DNA of 36,386 nucleotides, taken from positions 1 through 36,386 of the forward strand of contig NZ_RSEC01000002.1 in NCBI RefSeq assembly GCF_003937945.1, given 5' to 3'. Position numbers and translations under genes: made by a program. The stretch is from Amycolatopsis eburnea. Its GTDB lineage: Bacteria; Actinomycetota; Actinomycetes; Mycobacteriales; Pseudonocardiaceae. The notes beneath the pieces are model-generated. The model was given only the letters and a program-made list of their open reading frames with translations, was not told the origin of the DNA and searched no databases. Within the stretch, counting starts at the first letter, position 1. Each line of letters begins with the position of its first letter. This document shows positions 14,732-21,586 of the stretch, in pieces.

Positions 14732-14793
14732 ACCTGTGCTGTCGCCGCGACGGTCGCAACCGCTACACCGACCGACTCGGCAGAGGGAGCTGC

Positions 14794-15087
14794 TCACCGC
14801 GTGACTGGCGCCGGCGAGCGCACCATGCATAGCGGGCACGGCATGCCCGCAAGGGTGTCGACGAGGTCGGCCTGGCCGGGCCGGATGACCAGTCCGCAGT
14901 AGGCGACCAGGGCGGCGGGTCTGTCATCGCCGAGCGGGATGGGGATGAGGTGCACCTCGCGGTCGGTCTCGCCGACAACCCGGCCGCCGGGCAGCGTCAC
15001 GCCGCGGCGCAGGCGGGCGAACACGATTCCCGCAGTGTCGGCGGGTGGCACGGGTCGACGAGCTGGCCCCGGGATTGGGTCCGTCAT
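14794..15087 (-). CDS. Small Cys-motif protein (AYCG...MPCPLC), 97 residues
   Basis: Starting at the ATG at 15087, the protein has a beta-rich middle (GGRVVGETDREVHLIPIPLG) and a C-terminal LVAYCGLVIRPGQADLVDTL followed by GMPCPLCMV. The single Cys plus CxxC resembles a small family common near XRE regulators in actinomycetes and probably binds a metal. A TATAGT hexamer lies seven bases before the ATG, so the transcript is likely leaderless. It is divergent from the XRE gene at 15173, with an imperfect operator between them. Confidence 0.75.
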   Translation of the reverse strand: MTDPIPGPARRPVPPADTAGIVFARLRRGVTLPGGRVVGETDREVHLIPIPLGDDRPAALVAYCGLVIRPGQADLVDTLAGMPCPLCMVRSPAPVTR

Positions 15088-15094
15088 TCTGATG

Positions 15095-15100
15095 ACTATA
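15095..15100 (-). promoter_or_regulatory. -10 box of the leaderless 14794-15087 gene
   Basis: TATAGT on the minus strand ends seven bases upstream of the ATG at 15087, the distance expected for transcription starting at the start codon. Confidence 0.55.
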
Positions 15101-15118
15101 GACATAAGACTCATCACC

Positions 15119-15152
15119 TTGTGTTGATCGTCTCTGGCGTTGATCGACACAA
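15119..15152. promoter_or_regulatory. Imperfect operator between divergent genes
   Basis: TTGTGTTGATCG (15119-15130) and TGATCGACACAA (15141-15152) form an inverted repeat with matching outer TTGTGT/ACACAA and inner GATC. The unit GTTGATCG also occurs twice directly. It is the probable site of the XRE protein encoded at 15173. Confidence 0.6.
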
Positions 15153-15172
15153 GGTCGATAGGCATACGCCTC

Positions 15173-15442
15173 GTGTCTGACCAGGTCATATCGGAGTTCG
15201 CTCGCGCGCTTGGCGAGCGTGTCCGCGCGGCCCGGCAAGCGAAGGTCCCCAAGGCGTTTAGCCTGGAACGCCTCGGTCGGCGCAGCCGGGTCCACTGGAC
15301 CTACATCGGCCAGATCGAACGCGGCGAGGCCAACCCCTCGATCGTCGTCCTGGCCCGCATCGCGCACGCGCTCGAAGTCGATCTCGCCGAGTTGGTGGCC
15401 GGCCTTCCCGAGCCGCCACCGGGCAAGGATCCCGACGAGTAG
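15173..15442 (+). CDS. Small XRE-family regulator, 89 residues
   Basis: The protein is essentially one helix-turn-helix: FARALGERVRAARQAKVPKA, FSLERLGRRSRVHWTYIGQI and ERGEANPSIVVLARIAHALE, followed by a short Pro-rich tail. The GTG at 15173 is preferred over the in-frame TTG at 15140 because the latter falls inside the operator; neither has a good ribosome site and the gene may be leaderless. It is divergent from the Cys-motif gene at 14794-15087, and regulator-plus-small-partner pairs of this kind are frequent in actinomycetes. It converges with mobC, with a 15-bp gap. Confidence 0.85.
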   Translation: MSDQVISEFARALGERVRAARQAKVPKAFSLERLGRRSRVHWTYIGQIERGEANPSIVVLARIAHALEVDLAELVAGLPEPPPGKDPDE

Positions 15443-15457
15443 TCCACAGCGGCCAGG

Positions 15458-15928
15458 TCAGGCGGAGCGGCGTCGCGGAGGCTTCGCCGGGTCGATGAGG
15501 TAGCCCACGATGTCCGAGCTCGCGCTGTCGAGGGCCAGGACGTGGTCGCGGATGAACCGCAGCATGGCCTGCAGCTGCTCAGCGGTCGGGAGTTCGCCAG
15601 CGGTGTTGGCGACGGCGGCGATCTGGTTGATGTTGCCGCCGACACTGGCAAGAGCGGCGCGGGCCTGGCGGATCTCGTCGCGCAGTTCCTCGAGCTCGCG
15701 GCGCGGCACGTCGCCACCGTGAGCGTGTCCGGTGGCGACGTCGAGCGCGGCCCGGCACACCCAGGCACCGACGGCGAGGCCGCCGTCGGCGTCGGCGGCC
15801 TCGCGGACGAGGTCCCACTCGTCGCGGGTGTAGCGGATGCGGCCGCCGGAAATCCGCGGCAGGCCTCCGTTCGGACTGCGGTGTCGTCGGTTCATCGGCG
15901 AGGCCGGCTTCGGTTGCGTATCCCCCAT
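15458..15928 (-). CDS. mobC: MobC-like relaxosome accessory protein, 156 residues
   Basis: The N-terminal third has a ribbon-helix-helix-like segment (RIRYTRDEWDLVREAADADG). The C-terminal half carries the MobC hallmark: RRELEELRDEIRQARAALAS, then VGGNINQIAAVANTAGELPT (MobC family: gNNLNQiaxxxN). Such proteins bind oriT and help the relaxase nick it. No relaxase gene is visible anywhere in the window, so it may serve a relaxase supplied in trans or have been recruited as a DNA-binding regulator. The ATG at 15928 has AGGA eight bases upstream; 15937 is the alternative. It is transcribed away from the Nudix gene, sharing the intergenic repeats at 15958-16001. Confidence 0.85.
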   Translation of the reverse strand: MGDTQPKPASPMNRRHRSPNGGLPRISGGRIRYTRDEWDLVREAADADGGLAVGAWVCRAALDVATGHAHGGDVPRRELEELRDEIRQARAALASVGGNINQIAAVANTAGELPTAEQLQAMLRFIRDHVLALDSASSDIVGYLIDPAKPPRRRSA

Positions 15929-15957
15929 GAACCCCATCCTGCCCACCCCTTGCCCGA

Positions 15958-16001
15958 CTGTACGATTTTACATACAGTTGCCTGTACGAGATTTCATACG
16001 G
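15958..16001. promoter_or_regulatory. Tandem CTGTACGA operator repeats
   Basis: CTGTACGATTTTACATACAG (15958-15977) and CTGTACGAGATTTCATACGG (15982-16001) are direct repeats 24 bp apart. The first also contains inverted CTGTA/TACAG ends. They occupy the short AT-rich gap between mobC and the Nudix gene and could control both. Confidence 0.7.
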
Positions 16002-16012
16002 GAGGTTGAGCG

Positions 16013-17179
16013 GTGCTGAACTACAACAAGGACGCGAACGCCCGGCGCGGTGGCGTCGACCTGGTCATCTCGCTGACGAAGGACCAGGCCGACGCGCTCG
16101 GCGACGCCGTGACCGAGTTCGGCGAGGCGCTGGACACGGTGCTCGTCGGCCTGGCGGCCCTGCGCTCCGGACGAGACCCGATCCGCGCCGGTGGCCCGAG
16201 CCTGAAGGACACGCCGGTCAGCGCGGGCACGATGTGGCAGGAGTGGGTGCTGCAGGACGTCGCGACGCTGACCTCCCGGCTGGAGGGCGTCCAGGCCGCG
16301 ACGGTGCGGGCCCACGCGGAGGCCGGCGGCTCGTTCGGCGCGCTGGCGACGGCGATGGGCGTGGCGCGCGCGACCGCGCAGTCGCGACGCACCGAGCTGC
16401 TGCGCGGCGAGCCGGACGCGGCGGAGCTGTGGGCGACCGGGAAGACGGCGCCGGTTGACCACCCGGGCGTGAAGGTGCCGGCGAACATGCGCTCGTGGTC
16501 GACGCCGTGGCCGGCGTACCTGCCGGTGGACATCACACCCGCCGAGCTGCAGACGACCGGGCTGACCGCCAGCGTCCTCGAAGGCTGGGCCGAGCCCTAC
16601 CCCGAGATCGACGACGTCCCGGACTGGCAGGCCCGGCACGACCAGGCGCTGGTGCGGTTCGACTTCGACGACCGGTGGCGGCCGCTGAACCCGCAGGGCC
16701 GCGCCGGGCGGACCGGACGCAATCTCGGCAAGTGGGGCGAGAACGCCGCGGCGGACCCGATCGTCGTCGCCGGGACCGGCGAGGACCGGCGCGTGCTGCT
16801 GATCCGCCGCAAGGACGTCGGCCGGTGGGCGATCCCCGGCGGCATGGTCGACCCGGGCGAGACCGCACCCGCCACGCTCGTGCGGGAGCTGCGCGAGGAG
16901 ACCGGCGTGGACCTCGCGGCCACGACGCCGGTCGTGCTGGGCCGGGCCGTCGTCGACGACTGGCGCAACACCGACCACGCCTGGGTGGCCTCGACGGCCG
17001 CGCTGTTCGAGCTCGAAGAGACCGTCCCGGCCACCGCCGGCGACGACGCGGCGGACGCGCGCTGGTGGCCGCTGCCCGACGACGTCGACGAGCTCGCCGC
17101 GGCGCTGGCGTCCGAGGGCGGGCTGTACGAGCCGCACCGGCCGTTGCTGCGCCAGGCGCTCGAGCACCTCGCCCGCTGA
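16013..17179 (+). CDS. Nudix hydrolase with NUDT9-like half, 388 residues
   Basis: A Nudix box is complete at about residues 277-300: GG-MVDPGE, seven residues, then RELREETGV. The preceding 90 residues ([47 protein letters not shown]) follow the order seen in human NUDT9 and the TRPM2 NUDT9-H domain, so ADP-ribose hydrolysis is the best guess. The first 140 residues are a separate helical domain with a helix-turn-helix-like stretch ([20 protein letters not shown]), unknown in NUDT9. The start is a GTG at 16013 with GGGAGG seven bases upstream. The pSAM2 immunity factor Pif is also a Nudix protein, so an entry-exclusion role is an alternative. It converges with the 67-residue gene. Confidence 0.87.
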   Translation: MLNYNKDANARRGGVDLVISLTKDQADALGDAVTEFGEALDTVLVGLAALRSGRDPIRAGGPSLKDTPVSAGTMWQEWVLQDVATLTSRLEGVQAATVRAHAEAGGSFGALATAMGVARATAQSRRTELLRGEPDAAELWATGKTAPVDHPGVKVPANMRSWSTPWPAYLPVDITPAELQTTGLTASVLEGWAEPYPEIDDVPDWQARHDQALVRFDFDDRWRPLNPQGRAGRTGRNLGKWGENAAADPIVVAGTGEDRRVLLIRRKDVGRWAIPGGMVDPGETAPATLVRELREETGVDLAATTPVVLGRAVVDDWRNTDHAWVASTAALFELEETVPATAGDDAADARWWPLPDDVDELAAALASEGGLYEPHRPLLRQALEHLAR

Positions 17180-17195
17180 GCGCGGCCGCGCTCGG

Positions 17196-17399
17196 CTACT
17201 CGGTCCGGATGAGCAGCCCGATGTCGAGCGACTTCTCGATGCCTTCGAGGCGGTCGGCGATCTCGACTTGGGCGGCCAGCATGCCGAGTTGCAGCAGCTG
17301 CTCGGTCGAGGCGTCTTCGCCGAGTTTGCCGTGGAGGGCGTAGAGCGCGTCACGGGCGATGATGGCCGGAGTCGGCGTGAGGGACATGGCCTCGATCAT
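17196..17399 (-). CDS. Hypothetical small protein, 67 residues
   Basis: MIEAMSLTPTPAIIARDALY... continues into an amphipathic helix with Gln/Leu heptads (EQLLQLGMLAAQVEIADRLE), a likely dimerising coiled coil. The ATG at 17399 is taken; 17387 is an alternative with GAGG too close. A long leader appears to separate it from the repeat-flanked promoter at 17627-17644, with a 9-bp hairpin (17553-17573) inside that leader. No family is recognised. Confidence 0.68.
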   Translation of the reverse strand: MIEAMSLTPTPAIIARDALYALHGKLGEDASTEQLLQLGMLAAQVEIADRLEGIEKSLDIGLLIRTE

Positions 17400-17552
17400 G
17401 GCAGCCCGCCGGTCACGTTCGCGGCTTCGACAGGCGGCCGACCAAGAGGTGTGGCCGGCGCCGCTCACGAGTGCACGGCGACGTCCGTCCGTTTCCGTCG
17501 CACGCGCGGCCCGCCGGCCCGAGGCACCCGGATCGGGCCGTCAGGCCCGAGC

Positions 17553-17573
17553 GCAGGAAGGTTCCCTTCCTGC
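17553..17573. other. Hairpin in the leader of 17196-17399
   Basis: GCAGGAAGG (17553-17561) and CCTTCCTGC (17565-17573) form a perfect nine-bp stem with a three-base loop. It would lie in the untranslated leader of the minus-strand gene and could attenuate it. Confidence 0.5.
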
Positions 17574-17601
17574 ATATCTTGCTCTGCATTCGACGCGGTT
17601 C

Positions 17602-17662
17602 TTTCGTCAGTACGGAATCGGTTGGTCTAAGGTATCTACGACACTTTTTCGTCAGCACGAAA
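17602..17662 (-). promoter_or_regulatory. Left half of mirrored promoter: two TTTCGT-N4-ACGAAA dyads
   Basis: TTTCGTCAGTACGGAA (17602-17617) and TTTCGTCAGCACGAAA (17647-17662) bracket CTAAGGTATCtaCGACAC (17627-17644). Read on the minus strand this is dyad, GTGTCG-TA-GATACCTTAG, dyad, the same order as on the right side. Confidence 0.65.
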
Positions 17663-17908
17663 CCCGGGTCAAAACTCTTGCAAGAGGTGCTGCGGGAAAG
17701 TGGGGCGGTGTGGCTGTAGTGGCCGTGGCGGGGTTGGAGTGCCGGGGGAGGGTGGCCGGCGGGCAGGGTGAGGCGGCGGGCCGGTAGGGGCTGGTAGGCA
17801 GGGCGAGGGTGCGGGGTGGGCGGTGGTCGGGCGGGGCAGGGTGACCTCGTTGACAACGCACCGGGCCGCGGGACGGCGGGGCAGCGAAGCGCAAATTGCG
17901 CCGTAAGA

Positions 17909-18041
17909 ATTCGTCACAACGAAAGTCACGTATCGTGTCGATACCTTAGCTCAAAGTTGTTGATCTTGGCGTTCGTGACGCCCGGATTCGGGTCGCGGAT
18001 TTCGCTATCGTCGAAGGTGAGGGGATTTCGTTGTGACGGAA
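17909..18041 (+). promoter_or_regulatory. Right half of mirrored promoter with dyads
   Basis: ATTCGTCACAACGAAA (17909-17924) precedes GTGTCGATACCTTAG (17935-17949), and TTTCGTTGTGACGGAA (18026-18041) lies just before the start of the Zn-ribbon gene. It mirrors the left half, so one DNA-binding protein probably controls both directions. Confidence 0.65.
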
Positions 18042-18057
18042 GCGAGGGGCCGGTTCG

Positions 18058-18501
18058 ATGGGTGAGGCGGACACGACGACGGTGCGGTCGACGACGACCG
18101 AGCGGACGAATCCGCAGACCTGCGGAGCGTGCGGGCGGGCGCTCGTGCAGTACGGCCGGGGGCGGCCGCGGCGGTACTGCGACGCGACGTGCCGGACGCG
18201 GGCGTGGGCGATCCGGCGGGCTGCTGAGCAGCTGGGCAAGGAACTGCCGGCGCCGGTGGTCGAGGTGCGGGAGCAGACGCTGACACGGACGGTCGCGCCG
18301 CGCGGTCCGCGGGTGCCGACGGATCCGCGAGGGTGGAACACGATGCTCGACGAGCTCGCGCAGCAGCTGCGCAGGCCGGCCTCGATCACGAGCGCCCGGC
18401 ATTGGGATCACCGCTCGATCTACGAGCACCTGGTGCGCGCGATGGCGGCGCTGGGAGAGGCACACCCGGGCGGTCTCGATCGGCTTTCCGCTCGCCGGTA
18501 G
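18058..18501 (+). CDS. Zinc-ribbon protein with RGRPRRYC motif, 147 residues
   Basis: The ATG at 18058 follows GAGGGG at good spacing. Near residues 22-48 lies CGACGRALVQYGRGRPRRYC followed by DATCRTRAW, with Cys pairs spaced CxxC...CxxxC. This ribbon type (xGRPrrYCSxxCRxxA) recurs in actinobacterial mobile-element proteins and is thought to bind DNA. The rest is helical, with a conserved-looking DPRGWNTMLDELAQQL. It is transcribed from the repeat-flanked promoter and is a candidate binder of the TTTCGT dyads, though this is only proximity. Confidence 0.8.
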   Translation: MGEADTTTVRSTTTERTNPQTCGACGRALVQYGRGRPRRYCDATCRTRAWAIRRAAEQLGKELPAPVVEVREQTLTRTVAPRGPRVPTDPRGWNTMLDELAQQLRRPASITSARHWDHRSIYEHLVRAMAALGEAHPGGLDRLSARR

Positions 18502-18541
18502 CGACGGCCGAACAGCGTTAAGCGCGGTCCATAAGATTGTC

Positions 18542-19036
18542 TTATCCCATATCTTGCTCCGCCGGTGTGCGGGCTTCACGCGGCAGGAGCAGCCCGACCC
18601 ACAGCGGTCCGAGCGCAGCGAAGAAGCCGCCGAAGAGCGCACCGAACGCCGGACTTGCCGGGTGCATCCGGTGAAAGCCGAGGGCTGCGTACACACCGAC
18701 GAACACCGCACCCAGCAGCAGCGTCGCGCGCAGCGACCCCGGAGGACGAGATCCAGCGCGCAGGATGCTCAGCCCGGCGAGCGCGGCCAGGTGCAGCGTG
18801 GTGCCGCCGGCGTAGGCGATAACCGGCGTCATCGGGGGCTGGGCGTGCACGAGGAACCCGCCGATGTAGACGCTGGCAAGCGCTCCAGAGAGCAGCACCA
18901 ATGCGGCGCTGGTGATGATCGGCTGGCGTATCGACGACGGGGTGGCCTCGGCGGCTTCGGCGGTCTCCACGAGCGGCCACGGTACGCACCCGGACGTCGG
19001 GGCCTCGATCGAGCGAACCGCGGCCGCGATCGTCAA
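18542..19036 (-). CDS. Integral membrane protein with four helices, 164 residues
   Basis: Four hydrophobic segments are clear: ITSAALVLLSGALASVYIGG; VIAYAGGTTLHLAALAGLSI; LRATLLLGAVFVGVYAALGF; and AFGALFGGFFAALGPLWVGL. The topology is similar to small Spd-like or DUF2637-type membrane proteins of actinobacterial plasmids, but no signature residues are recognised. The start is a TTG at 19036 and is uncertain; a GTG at 18970 is also in frame. Short repeats TATCTTGCTC lie at both ends of the gene (18550, 19075). Confidence 0.72.
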   Translation of the reverse strand: MTIAAAVRSIEAPTSGCVPWPLVETAEAAEATPSSIRQPIITSAALVLLSGALASVYIGGFLVHAQPPMTPVIAYAGGTTLHLAALAGLSILRAGSRPPGSLRATLLLGAVFVGVYAALGFHRMHPASPAFGALFGGFFAALGPLWVGLLLPREARTPAEQDMG

Positions 19037-19342
19037 CCGCCGCCGACGGAGGTCGGCTTTCCTATGGAAAGCCCTATCTTGCTCCCGGGCCGGTTCGCCG
19101 CGGCGGCGAAATGTTGTGTTGTCGGGTTTCTCCCCTCCTGTGAGTCTGGTACACCGGCGGATCCCCTGGCAACCGTGTCACCGCAGCTCACACGGCTGCC
19201 CGGTCGGGGATCGGGGGATCCGGCTTAAGCGGTCCCCGGAAGACGAGGCGGATCGGCGGGGTCGGCGGCCCCCTGGTTGGCGAGACGACAACGGCGGGGG
19301 CCGGCGCTGTGGCCGGCCCCCGCCGTCTTGGTGCTGCAGCTG
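19037..19342. other. Non-coding stretch between two operons
   Basis: No gene is supported. It contains the 17-bp odd palindrome TTCGCCGC-G-GCGGCGAA (19094-19110), a CCGTGT/ACACGG dyad near 19170-19192 and the strong terminator at 19291-19326. Confidence 0.6.
19291..19326 (-). terminator. Strong terminator of the small-protein operon
   Basis: ACGGCGGGGGCCGGC (19291-19305) and GCCGGCCCCCGCCGT (19312-19326) form a perfect 15-bp stem with a six-base loop. It starts 16 bp past the stop of the last gene (19343); the minus-strand exit is TGTCGTCTC. Confidence 0.85.
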
Positions 19343-19651
19343 CTACACGTTCCGGCTGGGCGCAGCCTCCCACCGCGTCTGGGGCGGCGCGGGTGGCTGG
19401 ACGCTCAGCGGCACGAGCCGGTACAGCTCGCGGTCGGGGTCGACGCCGGGCTTGGGGTGCTCGGGGTAGCCGTAGTGGACGCCACCGCGGTCGACCCACT
19501 TGATCCAGCCGCGGTTGTTGCGCCAGGCGTTGTCCTTCACGGCCTGCTTGGTCTGGTCGAGGTCGGTGTAGACGTGGGCCCAGTATGTCGTGTGGGGCTT
19601 CGGCTCGGGGTCGGTGTGGTCCTCGACGAGGTACACCGTCTGGTCGGTCAA
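19343..19651 (-). CDS. Hypothetical protein, 102 residues
   Basis: The protein TDQTVYLVEDHTDPEPKPHT... has a compact alpha/beta profile with many aromatic residues (TTYWAHVYTDLDQTKQAVKD; WRNNRGWIKWVDRGGVHYGY) and a Pro-rich tail. The only available start is a TTG at 19651, with GAGAGG rather far upstream. It is the last gene of the minus-strand operon that begins at 24150; the terminator follows at once. It has no recognised domain. The Trp/Tyr-rich surface could be a carbohydrate- or peptide-binding fold, but this is not supported by a known motif. Confidence 0.75.
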   Translation of the reverse strand: MTDQTVYLVEDHTDPEPKPHTTYWAHVYTDLDQTKQAVKDNAWRNNRGWIKWVDRGGVHYGYPEHPKPGVDPDRELYRLVPLSVQPPAPPQTRWEAAPSRNV

Positions 19652-19739
19652 GGCGAGTTGGTTCCTCTCGGGTTCGTTGCAAGTGGTGGTGCGCCGGCGG
19701 GGACCGCGTTCAACACGCCGCGTGCTGCCGCGCCGCGGG

Positions 19740-19823
19740 TCAGCGGCAGCACGGGCAGCTGCCGCAGTGCACCGTCTGGCCTTCGCCAGCGTGCCAGCAG
19801 TCCAGGCAGGTCTTGTCTCCCAT
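19740..19823 (-). CDS. 27-residue Cys-rich microprotein
   Basis: ATG at 19823 is preceded by GGAGGTGA at ideal spacing, the strongest ribosome site in the neighbourhood. The peptide MGDKTCLDCWHAGEGQTVHC ends GSCPCCR: six Cys and two His in 27 residues, arranged CxxC...CxxCxC-C, a zinc-knuckle-like arrangement. It lies between the HNH nuclease gene and the last gene of the operon. Its size would normally exclude it from automatic annotation. Confidence 0.75.
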   Translation of the reverse strand: MGDKTCLDCWHAGEGQTVHCGSCPCCR

Positions 19824-19870
19824 GGGGTTCACCTCCGCTCGGCGTAGCCGTTGCTGGGGCTTCTTTCGGG

Positions 19871-20557
19871 TCAGCAGCGCCGGAGCAGGCCGGCGAGGGC
19901 GTCGTGTTCGGCCGGGTCGACGCTCATCGCGTACCGGTGTTTGACCTCGATCCAGTGGCTCGCGTAGCCGCAGCGGTCGAGCGCGGGCAGCCAGCGCGCC
20001 GGGTCCTGGTCCCCTTTGGCGCGGTTGGTTTTCGCGGTCACCGCGATCAGCAACGCGGTGTCGTTGGCGAAACGCTCGCGTTGCGCGCTGGTCCACGCGC
20101 GGGTTCCGGAGCGGGCGGCTTCGCCGAGCGGGACCAGGTGGTCGATGTCGAGCCGGGCCGGATCGGTGACGGTGACGCCGTCGTAGGGGCTGGTCCAGCG
20201 GTTGCCGTGGCCGCTGAAGGGCGCGCAGGTGACGGGGTCATGGGCGACCGGGCCGCCGCCGTCGTGCTGACCTTGGGTGTTGAGGACCAGTTCGCGGGTG
20301 TCGCAGCCGCGGCCGGCAGCGGGTTGGGCGATCCAGTGCTTCCAGTCCTCGCGGTGGTAGTGCGCGCCGGTGTCTTCGACCGCGACGCGCAGCGTGGCCA
20401 GCAGCGCGGTGGCCGCGGCGGGGCTCGTCGACGGGCTGGTGGCCACCGCGGCCGGGTCGCTCGTCGACGTCGTGGTGGCGTAGCCGGGGTAGCAGGCGGC
20501 GGTCAGACTGGCCGCCAGGACGACGGCGGGCAGCAGCTTCCGATGCAGCTGGGGCAT
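19871..20557 (-). CDS. Exported HNH nuclease (lipoprotein-like), 228 residues
   Basis: The N-terminus MPQLHRKLLPAVVLAASLTA ends in A-C (LTAAC), a signal peptide with a variant lipobox. The body carries an HNH (DUF1524-like) core: RLDIDHLVPLGEAARSGTRA, then ANDTALLIAV, NRAKGDQDPARWLP, with the DH, N and DP positions of the beta-beta-alpha metal fold, and Cys residues (GCDTRE, VTCAPF, RCG) that may form disulfides. Exported nucleases of this type are frequent on actinobacterial chromosomes and mobile elements; degrading extracellular DNA or acting at the mating surface are both possible. The ATG at 20557 has GGGAGA upstream; a GTG at 20578 overlaps the previous stop (GTGA). Confidence 0.88.
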   Translation of the reverse strand: MPQLHRKLLPAVVLAASLTAACYPGYATTTSTSDPAAVATSPSTSPAAATALLATLRVAVEDTGAHYHREDWKHWIAQPAAGRGCDTRELVLNTQGQHDGGGPVAHDPVTCAPFSGHGNRWTSPYDGVTVTDPARLDIDHLVPLGEAARSGTRAWTSAQRERFANDTALLIAVTAKTNRAKGDQDPARWLPALDRCGYASHWIEVKHRYAMSVDPAEHDALAGLLRRC

Positions 20558-20574
20558 AGGGCTGTTCTCCCTGG

Positions 20575-20979
20575 TCACGCGGGGGTGGATGTTTGGAGGT
20601 TGGCGAGCCGGGTGAGCAGGCCGGCGATGTTCTTGCGGGCGATGGCGCGACCGAGCTCGGTGCGGATGCGCGTGACGACGTCGACGTCCTGGAGCTCATC
20701 GAAGGTGGCCACGACCAGCACGGGAACGCCGCTGGGGGCGCGGCCGCGGGCGGTGAGCCGCACCGTGGTATCGCTGTCGTGGAACTTGCCGAGAACGACG
20801 TCGACGAAGGTCAGCAGCTCGGTGAAGCGGGCCAGCCGCGGCGCGGGGGCCGGCCCTTCGAGTTCGACCTGCAGCGCGTGGCCCTGGCCGCCGGGACCGG
20901 GCACGCTGTCCACGACCAGCGGACCGAGCCTCAGCTCGTTGAGCATTCCGGCGATGTCGAGCAGGGCGGGATCCGTCAT
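20575..20979 (-). CDS. Hypothetical protein, 134 residues
   Basis: Starting at the ATG at 20979, coupled to the kinase stop as ATGA, the protein runs MTDPALLDIAGMLNELRLGP... with strands LVVDSVPGPGGQGHALQVEL, DTTVRLTARGRAPSG and PVLVVATF, then helix VVTRIRTELGRAIARKN. The fold looks alpha/beta, but the family is not recognised. Its overlap with both neighbours places it firmly inside the operon. Confidence 0.8.
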   Translation of the reverse strand: MTDPALLDIAGMLNELRLGPLVVDSVPGPGGQGHALQVELEGPAPAPRLARFTELLTFVDVVLGKFHDSDTTVRLTARGRAPSGVPVLVVATFDELQDVDVVTRIRTELGRAIARKNIAGLLTRLANLQTSTPA

Positions 20980-21485
20980 GACGAAGCTTCCTCCGGGGCT
21001 GCGGTGGTGTGTTCGGTGACGTGGGCGAAGCCTTCGCCGAGCAGGTCGGCGACGGTGAGGGCGGCGACGCGGGCGGCCATGCCGTCGACGACGTCGGCGG
21101 GCACGGGCCGTTCGCGGGCGGCGTTGCGCTCGTGGGCGACCGCCGGCGGAGTCCGCACGATCACGGCAACGACCGGCGTCTGGTGGGCGGCGGCGATCGC
21201 GAGCCAGTTCGAGCGTTCCCGCGCGGTCGTCGAGGTCGCGTCGATGGTGACCTCGAACCCACGGGCGAGCAGCTGGTCGACGTGGTGGAAGGCCCAGGCG
21301 AGCGCCCTGGTCGTGGCGCTCTGGTCGTGGGCGTCGACGCCGAAGCGGGCGCGGGCGTCGTCGAGCGACACCCGCACACCCCAGCGCCCGGCCGTCAGCT
21401 GGGCCTGGCAAAGGGTGGTCTTGCCGGATCCGGGCGGCCCGACCAGCACCCGCAGCAGCGGAGTTTCGTCGTGTGCGCTGGTCAT
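20976..21485 (-). CDS. P-loop kinase (polynucleotide-kinase-like), 169 residues
   Basis: The Walker A loop GPPGSGKTT lies at residues 16-24, and a lid or LID-like region with VSLDDARARFG and ATSTTARERSNWLAIAAAHQ follows, then the strand VVAVIVRT. This order (P-loop, D-D, R-rich helix) is that of small kinases related to the polynucleotide kinase/zeta group. A nucleic-acid 5' kinase or small-molecule kinase is possible. It is coupled by ATGA to the 34-residue peptide upstream and to the next gene downstream. Confidence 0.82.
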   Translation of the reverse strand: MTSAHDETPLLRVLVGPPGSGKTTLCQAQLTAGRWGVRVSLDDARARFGVDAHDQSATTRALAWAFHHVDQLLARGFEVTIDATSTTARERSNWLAIAAAHQTPVVAVIVRTPPAVAHERNAARERPVPADVVDGMAARVAALTVADLLGEGFAHVTEHTTAAPEEASS

Positions 21486-21586
21486 CGGCCCTGTCCCTGC
21501 TGCTCGGCTTCCTGCTTCTTGCGCTGCAGCTCTTCCTGCTGGCGCTGGAGATCGCTATGCCAGGCACCGGAGTCGTTGGTGGTCAT
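21482..21586 (-). CDS. 34-residue coiled-coil peptide
   Basis: MTTNDSGAWHSD then LQRQQEELQRKKQEAEQQGQ is a single highly charged helix with heptad spacing. ATG at 21586 overlaps the upstream stop as ATGA and follows GGAGG; its own stop overlaps the kinase start as ATGA. The double overlap supports a real gene, possibly a binding partner of the kinase. Confidence 0.7.
   Translation of the reverse strand: MTTNDSGAWHSDLQRQQEELQRKKQEAEQQGQGR

Larger units (their letters stand above)
17400..18057. other. Non-coding, repeat-rich control region
   Basis: No convincing gene. The region contains four TTTCGT-type dyads, two inverted copies of a GTGTCG..ATACCTTAG element, a hairpin and, in the centre (17700-17880), a G-rich plus strand. 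It looks like a divergent promoter or origin region. Confidence 0.65.

Noticed and set aside
19277..21019. 580-residue plus-strand frame
   Set aside because: It is opposite the HNH nuclease, the microprotein and other genes with clear motifs. It has no motif of its own.
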